28,572 nucleotides of DNA. Source: Clostridium sp. CAG:169 (lineage in GTDB: Bacteria > Bacillota > Clostridia > Oscillospirales > Ruminococcaceae). Of the stretch, positions 1 through 7,387 are shown piece by piece. Location: contig FR880216.1 of the NCBI GenBank assembly GCA_000435195.1, positions 1 to 28,572 of the forward strand, written 5' to 3'. The first letter of the stretch is position 1; each line of letters starts with the position of its first letter. The notes beneath the pieces are model-generated. The model was not told the origin of the DNA. It saw nothing but the letters and a program-made list of their open reading frames with translations, and searched no databases. The translations under genes were made by a program, and so were the position numbers.

Positions 1-20
1 CCACCTTTTGAAAAAGGTGG
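1..20 (-). terminator. Hairpin after spoIIE, probable terminator
   Basis: CCACCTTTT and AAAAGGTGG form a near-perfect inverted repeat 20 bases beyond the spoIIE stop codon. A U-run, if there is one, would lie outside the window, so terminator function is inferred from position and symmetry only. Confidence 0.45.
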
Positions 21-40
21 ACGAAAACTTTATTATATTG

Positions 41-2425
41 CTATATCCCTTTTGTGATGCGGCAGGCACAAACGGTGATGTCATCATCGTGGTTATCATT
101 GCGGCGCAGGCGGGCAGTCGAGGCGATGTCGTCGCACAGCGCCTGCAAATTGCCGTCGGCAGCAAAATGGTCCAGCACCGATAAAATCCAGTCGCTGCCG
201 CAGGCGGTGGCTCCGTCGGACACCATCACCACCAAATCCCCATCCGACAGCTTGATGCTGCTCTTTTCAAACTCGACCGCTGTCAGGATACCCACCGGCA
301 GGGAGGTCGATTCCACCATTCCTGCCCGATTTCCTCTGCGGACAAAGGTGGGCGCTGCGCCCGCTTTATAAAAGTGTGCCTGTCCGGTGTAAAGGTCGAT
401 TGCTGTGATGTCGATGGTGGAAAGGGACTCCTCCCCCGATTTGACCAGCAACGCGGAGTTGACAATCTTCAGCGCCGCCGTATAGCTGACCCCGGCGTCG
501 ATCAATTTGGTAATCAGCGACACCGTCATATTGGCATCCACCGCAGCCGCCGTCCCGCTGCCCATCCCGTCTGACAGGACAATGTGCGCCACCGAGCGGC
601 GATCGGTGAAGGACTGGCAGGCATCCCCGCACAGGCGGCATCCTTGACAGGTGTGCTGGCTAGCGGCAAATTCCGCTGTAAATTCAGCCCGCTCACAAAA
701 GCGGAGCCGCACCGCCCGCTGCTGCCTGCCCGAAGGGTCGGTTTCGGTGATTTCCAGCTTTTGCGGCAGCGCAAAGGCACAATCGCACACGCTGGACAGG
801 TCCATGCTCATCCGCTCCAGCTCCAGCCGAGCCACCCGATACGGCTCCAAATCAATCTGCAAAAACACCCTGCCCTGCCGGTCGCGGTAGCAATCCACCC
901 GCCGCAGCTGGCAGCGCTCGTGCTCCAGATATTCCCGCACCTGCGCCATCATCCGCTCCTCATATCCAGAGATGCCGCACAGCTCCTGCGACAACCCTTC
1001 CAGCAGCTCGCCCAGACCCTCAAACTGGTCGGTCACCACCGAGCGCACCCGCGCCACCTTGCGGCTCATCCCCTCCTTCGCGGTAAACTCCTGATAGCCC
1101 AAGTTGATCTGCTGTGCCAGCTGCGCCCGTTTGCCGCACCGCGCCGAGAGCGGATAACCAAAATCCTCCTCGCAGATGCTGCCGTTCTGCCGCAGCAGCG
1201 GCGTTAAGTGATGAAAGACATCGAGCGTGTCGGTGTACTCCTGCTGCCAGCAGCGGGTCTTCAGCCCACAGTGCAGACAAATGTTGTCCACCGCCTCATC
1301 ATACACCTGCTCCAGGCTGCCGGCTTTGACCTTGTCCAGCTGGTGAGAGACCGCCTGAGTGGTGCGCGCGATCTCCCGCAGCGCACCGCTTGCCTCTCCC
1401 AGCCGCTCCAGCATCAGCTGGCGCACGCTTTTCCCCGCGCTGTCCATCGGTTGGCGGAACAGCTTTGCCCGCAGCGCACACAAAACGCTCTGCGGCAGCA
1501 ACAGCAACGTCACCGCACTGATGCACCCTTCGTACACCAGCGGCATCACCGGCGGCGGACCGGAAAGAAGGCTCATCCCCCCAAAGGTGAGCACAAAAGC
1601 TCCCGCACAGCCAAATCTTCCCAGGTTGGAAAATACCCCTGCCGCCAGTCCTGCCAGCGCATAAATTCCAATCAGCTGCATCTTTGGAAAAAGTGCGACA
1701 CCGACCGCTGTTCCGCAGACGATGCCGGAAATGGCTCCCCAGCGCTCGCCGCCTGCCAGCGCACACAGCAGCACCGCCAGTGCAGCCAGCAGTCTGCCCA
1801 GAGAGATGCCGCCGAAGGTGACGTTGCTCAAAGATACAATCAGCATCGAGGCGGTCAGCACCACGCTGATAAAATCTGCCCTTGTCAGGGTGAACAGACC
1901 CTGTCCCAGCGAAAACGCCTTGAGTCCCCGCGCCAGAAAATAGGCACAGGCGGCTGCCATTGTCGCCTCCGCCAAAGCCATCACCAGCTTGTACCCGGAA
2001 AAGGACTGTGCCAGCAGCGATGCCACCGAAGGCAGCAGCAGTCCAAAAAATGCCAGCAGCGGCGCCGCTGTTGTCCGCTGCATGGTCGATTCGCTGTGTG
2101 CTGCGGTGCGGCGCGCCAGGGTAATCAGCAAAATCGCCGCTGTGTATTTGATAGTCAGGGTGTGCGCTCCGCCCAGCTCGGCAAGGTTGCTCAGCAGCAG
2201 GCTGCCCGCCGCACTGCCCAGCGCCGCCGCAGGCAGATAACGAAAGGGTGCTGCCGCACACAAGGCTGCGCCAAAGGGGGAAATCTCCATCATCATATTG
2301 CCTAGCCCGACTGTAAATCCCAGCAGGACCCACAGCAGCGCGCCCATTGCCTTGATTTGGTTGTACATTGCCTGTCTGAGCTGGTCCATCCATCCGATGC
2401 TTACAAAATCTGTCCTGCTTTTCAT
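41..2425 (-). CDS. spoIIE: Stage II sporulation protein E, membrane PP2C-type serine phosphatase
   Basis: SpoIIE is a membrane phosphatase that dephosphorylates SpoIIAA and so releases sigma F in the forespore; it also acts at the asymmetric septum. The 794-residue product has the usual family length. Residues about 30-330 are a string of hydrophobic segments (the polytopic membrane domain), followed by a regulatory region and a C-terminal PP2C-like domain. Metal-binding signatures are visible: DGMGSG at about 619-624, VSDGA near 735 and NDNHDDD near 778. Two cysteine clusters (CLHCGLKTRC in the middle, CQGCRLCGDAC just before the phosphatase domain) could bind metal or form disulphides; the second replaces the GDS-type sequence I expect there. 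The ATG at 2425 has TAAGGAGG upstream. The gene stands alone. Its promoter was not identified with confidence, although sigma A with Spo0A control is usual for the family. Confidence 0.95.
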   Translation of the reverse strand: MKSRTDFVSIGWMDQLRQAMYNQIKAMGALLWVLLGFTVGLGNMMMEISPFGAALCAAAPFRYLPAAALGSAAGSLLLSNLAELGGAHTLTIKYTAAILLITLARRTAAHSESTMQRTTAAPLLAFFGLLLPSVASLLAQSFSGYKLVMALAEATMAAACAYFLARGLKAFSLGQGLFTLTRADFISVVLTASMLIVSLSNVTFGGISLGRLLAALAVLLCALAGGERWGAISGIVCGTAVGVALFPKMQLIGIYALAGLAAGVFSNLGRFGCAGAFVLTFGGMSLLSGPPPVMPLVYEGCISAVTLLLLPQSVLCALRAKLFRQPMDSAGKSVRQLMLERLGEASGALREIARTTQAVSHQLDKVKAGSLEQVYDEAVDNICLHCGLKTRCWQQEYTDTLDVFHHLTPLLRQNGSICEEDFGYPLSARCGKRAQLAQQINLGYQEFTAKEGMSRKVARVRSVVTDQFEGLGELLEGLSQELCGISGYEERMMAQVREYLEHERCQLRRVDCYRDRQGRVFLQIDLEPYRVARLELERMSMDLSSVCDCAFALPQKLEITETDPSGRQQRAVRLRFCERAEFTAEFAASQHTCQGCRLCGDACQSFTDRRSVAHIVLSDGMGSGTAAAVDANMTVSLITKLIDAGVSYTAALKIVNSALLVKSGEESLSTIDITAIDLYTGQAHFYKAGAAPTFVRRGNRAGMVESTSLPVGILTAVEFEKSSIKLSDGDLVVMVSDGATACGSDWILSVLDHFAADGNLQALCDDIASTARLRRNDNHDDDITVCACRITKGI

Positions 2426-2708
2426 AGTGCAGCCTCCTTATGTGCTATTTGTAAAATTTTGCTTTCGATGTATAAAAGCATAGCACGCTGCATAGGCATA
2501 GATTGTCGTTTGTGCAACCACAAATCCATCGAATGCTGGATGTTTGCGACCGGTGTGGACAGCCTTTTCTATTTCCCTGCTTTCCGACCGGTGTTCTGCC
2601 AGTTTTTGTTTTCTTTTTCCACCTTGCACCCATTGGCTGCCAATCAGCAAGGATAAAAAAGGGAACAATGTCCCATCTGCCTTTATCTTTAGAAAGGACG
2701 TGTAATGT
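2426..2708. other. Divergent intergenic region between spoIIE and the SRPBCC gene
   Basis: These 283 bases should hold the promoters of both flanking genes. On the minus strand a weak TTGCAC/TATGCA pair with 17-base spacing could serve spoIIE. TGTCGTT at about 2504-2510 resembles a Spo0A box (TGTCGAA) but with two mismatches. No convincing gene was seen. Confidence 0.3.
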
Positions 2709-3116
2709 ATGGCAACTGCCACCATCAAAAAAATCCTCAACAGCGACATTCAATCCGTCTGGGAAACGGTGCTTTGTGTAAAACGGTACAGCCGCTGGCG
2801 CAGCGATTTGAGCAAAACACAGGTCATCCACGACGGACGATTTATCGAGTATACAAAGGACGGATTTGCCACCCATTTCACCGTCACAAAAACCGAACCA
2901 TACCGTCGCTGGGAGTTTGATTTGGAAAACAGCCGCATCCGCGGGCACTGGAGCGGTCTTTTTACCGCACAGGGCACACGGACCCAAATCGAATTCACCG
3001 AATGTGTGACCGCCAAAAACCCGCTGATGAAACTGGTTCTAAAGCCGTACCTCAAAAAGCAGCAGGCACAGTTTGTGCAGGATTTAAAAAGAGAGCTTGA
3101 GGCGCAGCGCCATTGA
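2709..3116 (+). CDS. SRPBCC (START/polyketide-cyclase fold) family protein
   Basis: The 135-residue protein has the shape of a single SRPBCC domain: an N-terminal strand (MATATIKKIL), a helix beginning SVWETV with a tryptophan pair (YSRWRSDL), alternating strands (FIEYTKDGFATHFTV, RRWEFDL, TQIEFTE) and a long amphipathic C-terminal helix (KKQQAQFVQDLKRELEAQ). The fold binds hydrophobic ligands in many unrelated proteins, so the ligand cannot be named. The ATG at 2709 follows AAAGGACGTGTA, an adequate ribosome binding site. The gene is divergent from spoIIE and ends before the trpS promoter, so it is probably monocistronic. Function unknown. Confidence 0.75.
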   Translation: MATATIKKILNSDIQSVWETVLCVKRYSRWRSDLSKTQVIHDGRFIEYTKDGFATHFTVTKTEPYRRWEFDLENSRIRGHWSGLFTAQGTRTQIEFTECVTAKNPLMKLVLKPYLKKQQAQFVQDLKRELEAQRH

Positions 3117-3150
3117 TTCCCCCATCGAAAAAGCAAAGACGCAAACGGTG

Positions 3151-3179
3151 TTGACATTTTGCGGGCTTTGGAGTATCAT
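3151..3179 (+). promoter_or_regulatory. Sigma A promoter of the trpS operon
   Basis: TTGACA at 3151-3156 and TATCAT at 3174-3179 are separated by exactly 17 bases. Transcription should start near 3186, just before the T-box leader. Confidence 0.8.
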
Positions 3180-3185
3180 AGGTTC

Positions 3186-3502
3186 AAACAAAAGGTCGGT
3201 TTGTCACCGACCGGTAAACCGATGAGTAAGAGAAGTAAAGATGGCATACCTGTCCCCAGAGAGCCGCGGCAAGGTGAAAGCGCGGCGGCAGCGGCTGTTT
3301 TGAATGGGCTTACGAGGGCGACCCGAACGAATTTCCAGTAGGCGTCGACGGCAGGCTGCACCGTTATCCGGCAGCACCATTTCGATTGAGTGGGCTCTGC
3401 CTTTGCAGGGTCAATCTGGGTGGCACCGCAGGAGTAGCAAAGCTCTTGTCCCTGTTTTTCGGTCTTTTTCTGCCGAAAAGCACAGGACAAGAGCTTTTTT
3501 TC
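3186..3502 (+). promoter_or_regulatory. T-box riboswitch leader specific for tRNA-Trp
   Basis: T-box leaders bind a cognate uncharged tRNA and then favour an antiterminator. The leader shows Stem I elements (GATGAGTAAGAGAAGTAAAG, AGAGAG near 3260, AAGGTGAAAGC near 3271), a specifier loop GAATGGG in which TGG (3305-3307) is the tryptophan codon, and the conserved T-box GGGTGGCACCGC at 3418-3429. The TGGC in that bulge matches the GCCA end expected for bacterial tRNA-Trp, whose discriminator base is G. A strong terminator follows. Specifier, acceptor-end match and downstream trpS all agree, so low charged tRNA-Trp should raise expression of trpS and the genes behind it. Confidence 0.93.
3441..3502 (+). 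terminator. Regulated terminator of the Trp T-box
   Basis: AGCTCTTGTCCTG-like sequence at 3441-3453 pairs with CAGGACAAGAGCT at 3483-3495, followed by a run of about eight T. The intervening sequence contains a smaller hairpin (TTTTCGG...CCGAAAAG). The antiterminator would use the T-box just upstream. Confidence 0.9.
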
Positions 3503-3578
3503 ATACCCTGCTTCCACCTTTGTCTTGTACATCCATCCAAATAAACGAAATAAACGACAAAAGAAAGAAGGAACTGTT

Positions 3579-4616
3579 ATGGAAAACAATATGAACATCT
3601 CCGAAAACAAACCGGAACGCAAAAAGGTCATCTTCTCCGGCATCCAGCCGACCAGCGGCGCTTTCACCCTGGGCAACTACCTGGGCGCTGTTAAAAACTG
3701 GGGATTGCTTCAGGACGAATATAATTGCACATACTGCATTGTCAACCAGCACGCCATCACCGTCCGTCAGGACCCGAAGGAGCTGAAAAACAACACCCTG
3801 TCCGCCTATGCGCTGATGCTTGCCTGCGGCATTGACCCAAAGAAGAGCATTGCCTTCATCCAGAGCCATGTCAGCACCCACGCAGAGCTGGCATGGGTAC
3901 TCAACTGCTACACCCAGTTCGGCGAGCTGTCCCGCATGACCCAGTTTAAGGACAAATCCGCTAAACACGCCGATAATATCAACGCCGGTCTGTTCACCTA
4001 TCCTTCCCTGATGGCTGCCGACATCCTGCTGTATCAGACCGACCTGGTTCCGGTTGGTTTGGACCAGAAGCAGCACCTGGAGCTGAGCCGCGACATCGCT
4101 GTCCGCTTTAACGGTCTTTACGGCAACACCTTCCGTATCCCGGATGCTTACATTCCAAAGACCAGCGCCAAAATCATGTCACTGGCAGACCCGACCAAGA
4201 AGATGTCCAAATCGGACGAAAACGTCAAAGCCACCGTCTTCCTGCTCGACTCCAAGGACAGCATCATCAAAAAGTTTAAGAGCGCTGTCACCGACTCCGA
4301 GATGGAAGTCGTTTACCGCGAGGGCAAGGACGGTATCAACAACCTGATGTCCATTTACAGCGCCATCACCAAAAAGAGCTATGAGGAGATCCAGCGGGAA
4401 TTTGAAGGCAAAGGCTACGGCGACTTCAAAACTGCTGTCGGTGAAACGGTCGCTGAGGAGCTGCGCCCAATCCGTGAGGAATATGACCGCCTGATGGCTG
4501 ACAAGGCTTATCTGGAAAGCTGCTACCGCGATGGCGCACAGAAGGCGCGCACCATCTCCCAGCGCACCCTCGACAAGGTCTACAAAAAGATTGGCTTTTT
4601 GCCTGCTTCCCTCTAA
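3579..4616 (+). CDS. trpS: Tryptophan-tRNA ligase
   Basis: This class I aminoacyl-tRNA synthetase charges tRNA-Trp with tryptophan. The 345-residue product has the family's normal length. The HIGH-equivalent region appears as TSGAFTLGNYLGAV near the N terminus and the second signature as KKMSKSDENVK in the middle; the Rossmann core is complete. The ATG at 3579 was preferred to a TTG 54 bases upstream because AGAAGGA lies 7 bases before it and the protein starts MENNMNISENKP, just ahead of the catalytic core. Expression is controlled by the Trp T-box leader. The next gene begins 21 bases downstream with no terminator between them, so it is probably co-transcribed. Confidence 0.97.
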   Translation: MENNMNISENKPERKKVIFSGIQPTSGAFTLGNYLGAVKNWGLLQDEYNCTYCIVNQHAITVRQDPKELKNNTLSAYALMLACGIDPKKSIAFIQSHVSTHAELAWVLNCYTQFGELSRMTQFKDKSAKHADNINAGLFTYPSLMAADILLYQTDLVPVGLDQKQHLELSRDIAVRFNGLYGNTFRIPDAYIPKTSAKIMSLADPTKKMSKSDENVKATVFLLDSKDSIIKKFKSAVTDSEMEVVYREGKDGINNLMSIYSAITKKSYEEIQREFEGKGYGDFKTAVGETVAEELRPIREEYDRLMADKAYLESCYRDGAQKARTISQRTLDKVYKKIGFLPASL

Positions 4617-4637
4617 TTCGCCTGTAAGGAGTACACC

Positions 4638-5849
4638 ATGACTGAAAAATTATTTGACCTCGACAGCTACTGCACCCGCTTTTCCGCCTCGGTCCTCTCC
4701 TGCGAGCCTGCCTCTAAAAACGGGATGCAGGGATTTGCTGTAAAATTAGACCGCACCTGCTTTTTCCCGGAGGGCGGCGGGCAGCCTGCGGACACCGGCT
4801 GCCTGCAAGCAGGCGGTCAGAGCGCGCAGGTGCTGTACACCTATGAGCAGGGAGAAGCCATCCTGCATCTGTGCGACCAGCCGCTCCCGGTTGGCAGCAC
4901 GATGGAGGGTGTCCTTAATTTTGACCGCCGCTTTGCCAATATGCAGATCCACAGCGGCGAGCACATCCTGTCCGGTCTGATTTTAAAGGAGCTGGGACTG
5001 CACAACGTCGGCTTCCACATGGGACACGAGAACAACACCATCGACCTGGACGGCGAAATTTCTGCTGAGCAGGTGCGCACACTGGAGGAAAAGGTCAATG
5101 CGCTCATCTGCCAGAATCATCCGGTCTTTGTCAGCTACCCTTCTGCTGAGGAGCTTGCTGCGCTGCCGCTGCGCAAAAAGCCGGAGGTGGACCATCTGCG
5201 CCTGGTGGAAATCCAGGACTGTGACCTCTGCGGCTGCTGCGGCACCCACGTTGCCCACACCGGTGAGATCGGACTGCTCAAAATCATCGACTCCCAGCGC
5301 TACAAGGGCGGCACCCGCCTGACCTTCCTATGCGGTGCAGCTGCTTTGAAGGACTGCGCCGACCGATGCCAGAGCCTCAAACAAATCTGCGTCGGTCTGT
5401 CCTGCAAGCCGCAGGAGGCTTTTTCCAACGTAGAAAAATTAAAAGCGGAGCTGGCTGCCAAAAAGCAGGAGCTGGCTGCCAAAAATAAACAGCTGTTCAC
5501 CCTGCTGGCAAAGGAGCTGGTGGCAAATGCCCAGCCGTTTGGCAGCGACCGTCTGGTTTTTGTGTGGGACGACAGCCTTTCTGCCGATGAGCTGAAAAGC
5601 TTTGCTGCACAGCTGAGCCAGCACAACCAGGTGGTCGGCGCACTGTTTACCCGCCAGGGCGAGGTGCTCTCCTATGCTCTGTGCTGCTCGGCAGATGCCG
5701 GCTGCGACCTGCGCGCGCTGTGCCAGACGATGAACAAAGCGCTCGGCGGAAAGGGCGGCGGCAATCAGGAGCTGTGCTGCGGCAGACTGCCGGTCTGCGA
5801 GGAATCTGCACTGCGCGACTGCCTGCTTTCCTTTGCAGATCGAGCATAA
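4638..5849 (+). CDS. Alanyl-tRNA editing protein, AlaX-L type with DHHA1 domain
   Basis: Free-standing AlaX proteins hydrolyse tRNA-Ala mischarged with serine or glycine. The 403-residue product has a short beta-barrel region (PEGGGQPADTG), the editing-site metal motif HSGEHILSG (HxxxH) near residue 105 and the matching CGCCGTHVAHTGEIG near 200, where Cys and His complete the zinc site. A lysine-rich coiled coil follows, then a DHHA1 domain containing GGKGGGNQELCCGRLP. No aminoacylation domain is present, so it is an editing protein and not an alaS fragment. TAAGGAG precedes the ATG. It sits 21 bases after trpS and so should follow the tRNA-Trp T-box, which is an odd regulator for alanine proofreading. 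Confidence 0.9.
   Translation: MTEKLFDLDSYCTRFSASVLSCEPASKNGMQGFAVKLDRTCFFPEGGGQPADTGCLQAGGQSAQVLYTYEQGEAILHLCDQPLPVGSTMEGVLNFDRRFANMQIHSGEHILSGLILKELGLHNVGFHMGHENNTIDLDGEISAEQVRTLEEKVNALICQNHPVFVSYPSAEELAALPLRKKPEVDHLRLVEIQDCDLCGCCGTHVAHTGEIGLLKIIDSQRYKGGTRLTFLCGAAALKDCADRCQSLKQICVGLSCKPQEAFSNVEKLKAELAAKKQELAAKNKQLFTLLAKELVANAQPFGSDRLVFVWDDSLSADELKSFAAQLSQHNQVVGALFTRQGEVLSYALCCSADAGCDLRALCQTMNKALGGKGGGNQELCCGRLPVCEESALRDCLLSFADRA
5447..5485 (+). repeat. Tandem 21-base repeat inside the alaX coiled coil
   Basis: An 18-base unit beginning GGAGCTGGCTGCC occurs at 5447-5464 and again at 5468-5485. It encodes the repeated ELAAK in ELAAKKQELAAKNKQ. The repeat is in frame and lengthens the helical linker between the editing and DHHA1 domains. 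Confidence 0.7.
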
Positions 5850-5867
5850 TCTTGGGAGGACCCTGCC

Positions 5868-6470
5868 ATGAAAACCCTGACCACCGAACGGCTCATCCTG
5901 CGCAGCTTCACCATGGATGATGCTGCGGATTTTTATGAATATGCCAAAGACCCCGACACCGGCATCCACGCCGGATGGAAGCCTCACGAAAGCATCGAGG
6001 AAAGCCGCCGCATCCTGACCTCCTTTCTGGAGGCGGATGAAACCTGGGCAATCTGTGAGCGCTCCACCCAAAAGGTCATCGGCAGCATCGGTCTGCATCC
6101 AGACTCCATGCGCAGCCTGCGTCCAGATCGGTGCCGGATGATGGGCTATGTCCTCTCCAAAGCCTACTGGGGACAAGGGCTGATGACCGAAGCTGCCCGG
6201 GAGGTCCAGCGCTTTGCTTTTGAGGAGATGGGACTTTCTCTTTTAAGCATCCGCCACGCCTCTTATAACCGGCGCAGCGCCCGTGTAATCGAAAAGCTGG
6301 GCTTCTCCTATGAGGGCACCCTTCACCAGTCAGGCGAACGCTTTGACGGTGTAATCCTGGACACCTGCCTGTATGCAATGACCCGCGAGGAGTATGAAGC
6401 ACAGAAGGGAAAAACATCTAAGGCAAGCCATAGCACATTCTGCCTTGGTACATCCCATCTTAAAGATTGA
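5868..6470 (+). CDS. GNAT family N-acetyltransferase (RimJ/RimL-like)
   Basis: The protein resembles the RimJ/RimL group, which acetylates protein N termini or small amines from acetyl-CoA. It opens with TERLILRSFTMDDAADFYEY, has the acetyl-CoA loop KAYWGQGLMTEAAREV near residue 105 and the C-terminal SARVIEKLGFSYEGT. The acceptor is unknown. It is clearly paralogous to the acetyltransferase half of the gene at 7388-8608 (shared DPDTGIHA-KPHESIEESR, WGQGLMTEA and ERFDG-LLD blocks). The last roughly 20 residues (TSKASHSTFCLGTSHLKD) run past the usual domain end, next to AT-rich DNA, and may be a tail acquired when that DNA was inserted. GGGAGGA precedes the ATG. Eighteen bases separate it from alaX, so it is the third gene of the T-box operon. 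Confidence 0.88.
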   Translation: MKTLTTERLILRSFTMDDAADFYEYAKDPDTGIHAGWKPHESIEESRRILTSFLEADETWAICERSTQKVIGSIGLHPDSMRSLRPDRCRMMGYVLSKAYWGQGLMTEAAREVQRFAFEEMGLSLLSIRHASYNRRSARVIEKLGFSYEGTLHQSGERFDGVILDTCLYAMTREEYEAQKGKTSKASHSTFCLGTSHLKD

Positions 6471-6566
6471 ACAAACCGGCTTGGAAAAGCTATTTCTGAA
6501 GCAGCGTATTTCAAAAACAAATTTCGTATGAAAAGATATGTCTAACTTTATGATTGGAGCATATAT

Positions 6567-7298
6567 ATGACTACATTTATCATTGTAATAGGATTCATTT
6601 TTCTTATTATATCTATCATTGGGATTTGTGTATCTTTTTATGTTCGCATATGCCCTGATACAACTCTTGCAAAAGATGAATACCAAAAGGACCTTGAAGA
6701 AAAACTAGTATCTCTTAACTTCAAAACAACTAAAACAATTCCTATCAATGAATCATATGATTTAGCCATTGATGAAAACAGCCAGGCTATTGCTATATGT
6801 AGTCTTCAAACTGCATATGTAGATTACATGCCTTTCTCATCTCTGGTAGAATGCGAGATTTGTCAAGATAATTCTGTAATCTCAACCAATCAAATCAAAC
6901 GAGCTGTTGTTGGAGGAGTAATTGCTGGTTCCGCTGGTGCTATTGTAGGAGCTTCTACAAGTCCCAAAACAGATATTGTTAAATACCTTGCTGTTAAAAT
7001 AAGGACAAATGACATTAAACACCCTCTTCACACAATAACGTTACTACAATCTAATTATTCTACAAACGACAACTTCTATAAACGGAAAAGACAGACTGCT
7101 GAACTACTTTATGCTACCATTGGTGCTATTATAAAAAATTGTGAAGGATCTAGGCTTTCCATTAGCCAACCAGAAGAAAACAATTCTTCTGAAAACTTTG
7201 CTGAACAACTTCGAGAACTCTCAAGCCTATTTCATGAGGGAATCTTAACACAAGAAGAATTCGATTCTAAAAAATCAGAAATCCTTTCAAAAATGTAA
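6567..7298 (+). CDS. Membrane-anchored protein with C-terminal SHOCT domain
   Basis: The 243-residue product has one strong N-terminal membrane segment (residues about 3-28, FIIVIGFIFLIISIIGICV), a soluble middle part and a glycine/alanine-rich stretch near 115-130 (RAVVGGVIAGSAGAIVGA) that could touch the membrane. It ends in about 30 residues typical of SHOCT domains (AEQLRELSSLFHEGILTQEEF...KKSEIL). SHOCT is a short oligomerisation-type domain found at the ends of many unrelated proteins. The coding sequence is strikingly AT-rich, with most codons ending in A or T, whereas flanking genes prefer C or G, which suggests recent acquisition. GGAG lies 6 bases before the ATG. It lies between two paralogous acetyltransferase genes that face each other. 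Function unknown. Confidence 0.8.
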   Translation: MTTFIIVIGFIFLIISIIGICVSFYVRICPDTTLAKDEYQKDLEEKLVSLNFKTTKTIPINESYDLAIDENSQAIAICSLQTAYVDYMPFSSLVECEICQDNSVISTNQIKRAVVGGVIAGSAGAIVGASTSPKTDIVKYLAVKIRTNDIKHPLHTITLLQSNYSTNDNFYKRKRQTAELLYATIGAIIKNCEGSRLSISQPEENNSSENFAEQLRELSSLFHEGILTQEEFDSKKSEILSKM

Positions 7299-7348
7299 AG
7301 AATTATATACAATCGTTTTGCCGGTGCTGACAAAATATCCCGCACCTA

Positions 7349-7378
7349 AAAAAGAGAGCCTGGACAGGCTCTCTTTTT
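7349..7378. terminator. Bidirectional terminator
   Basis: AAAAAGAGAGCCTG (7349-7362) is the exact complement of CAGGCTCTCTTTTT (7365-7378). A-run and T-run on opposite sides allow it to end the SHOCT gene on the plus strand and the GNAT-HAD gene on the minus strand. Confidence 0.88.
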
Positions 7379-7387
7379 GTGTTTGCC

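Noticed and set aside
1208..2393. Long open frames of about 365 codons on both strands within spoIIE.
   Set aside because: They overlap the SpoIIE membrane domain, are glutamine/arginine- or alanine/glycine-rich and show no family resemblance; they are shadows caused by codon bias.
2500..2515. TGTCGTT as a Spo0A box upstream of spoIIE.
   Set aside because: Two mismatches in seven bases and no second site; it is expected by chance. A box search across the genome would be needed.
2445..2987. A 180-codon minus-strand frame overlapping the SRPBCC gene.
   Set aside because: It is antisense to a gene with a good start site and a recognisable fold, and has no start signals of its own.
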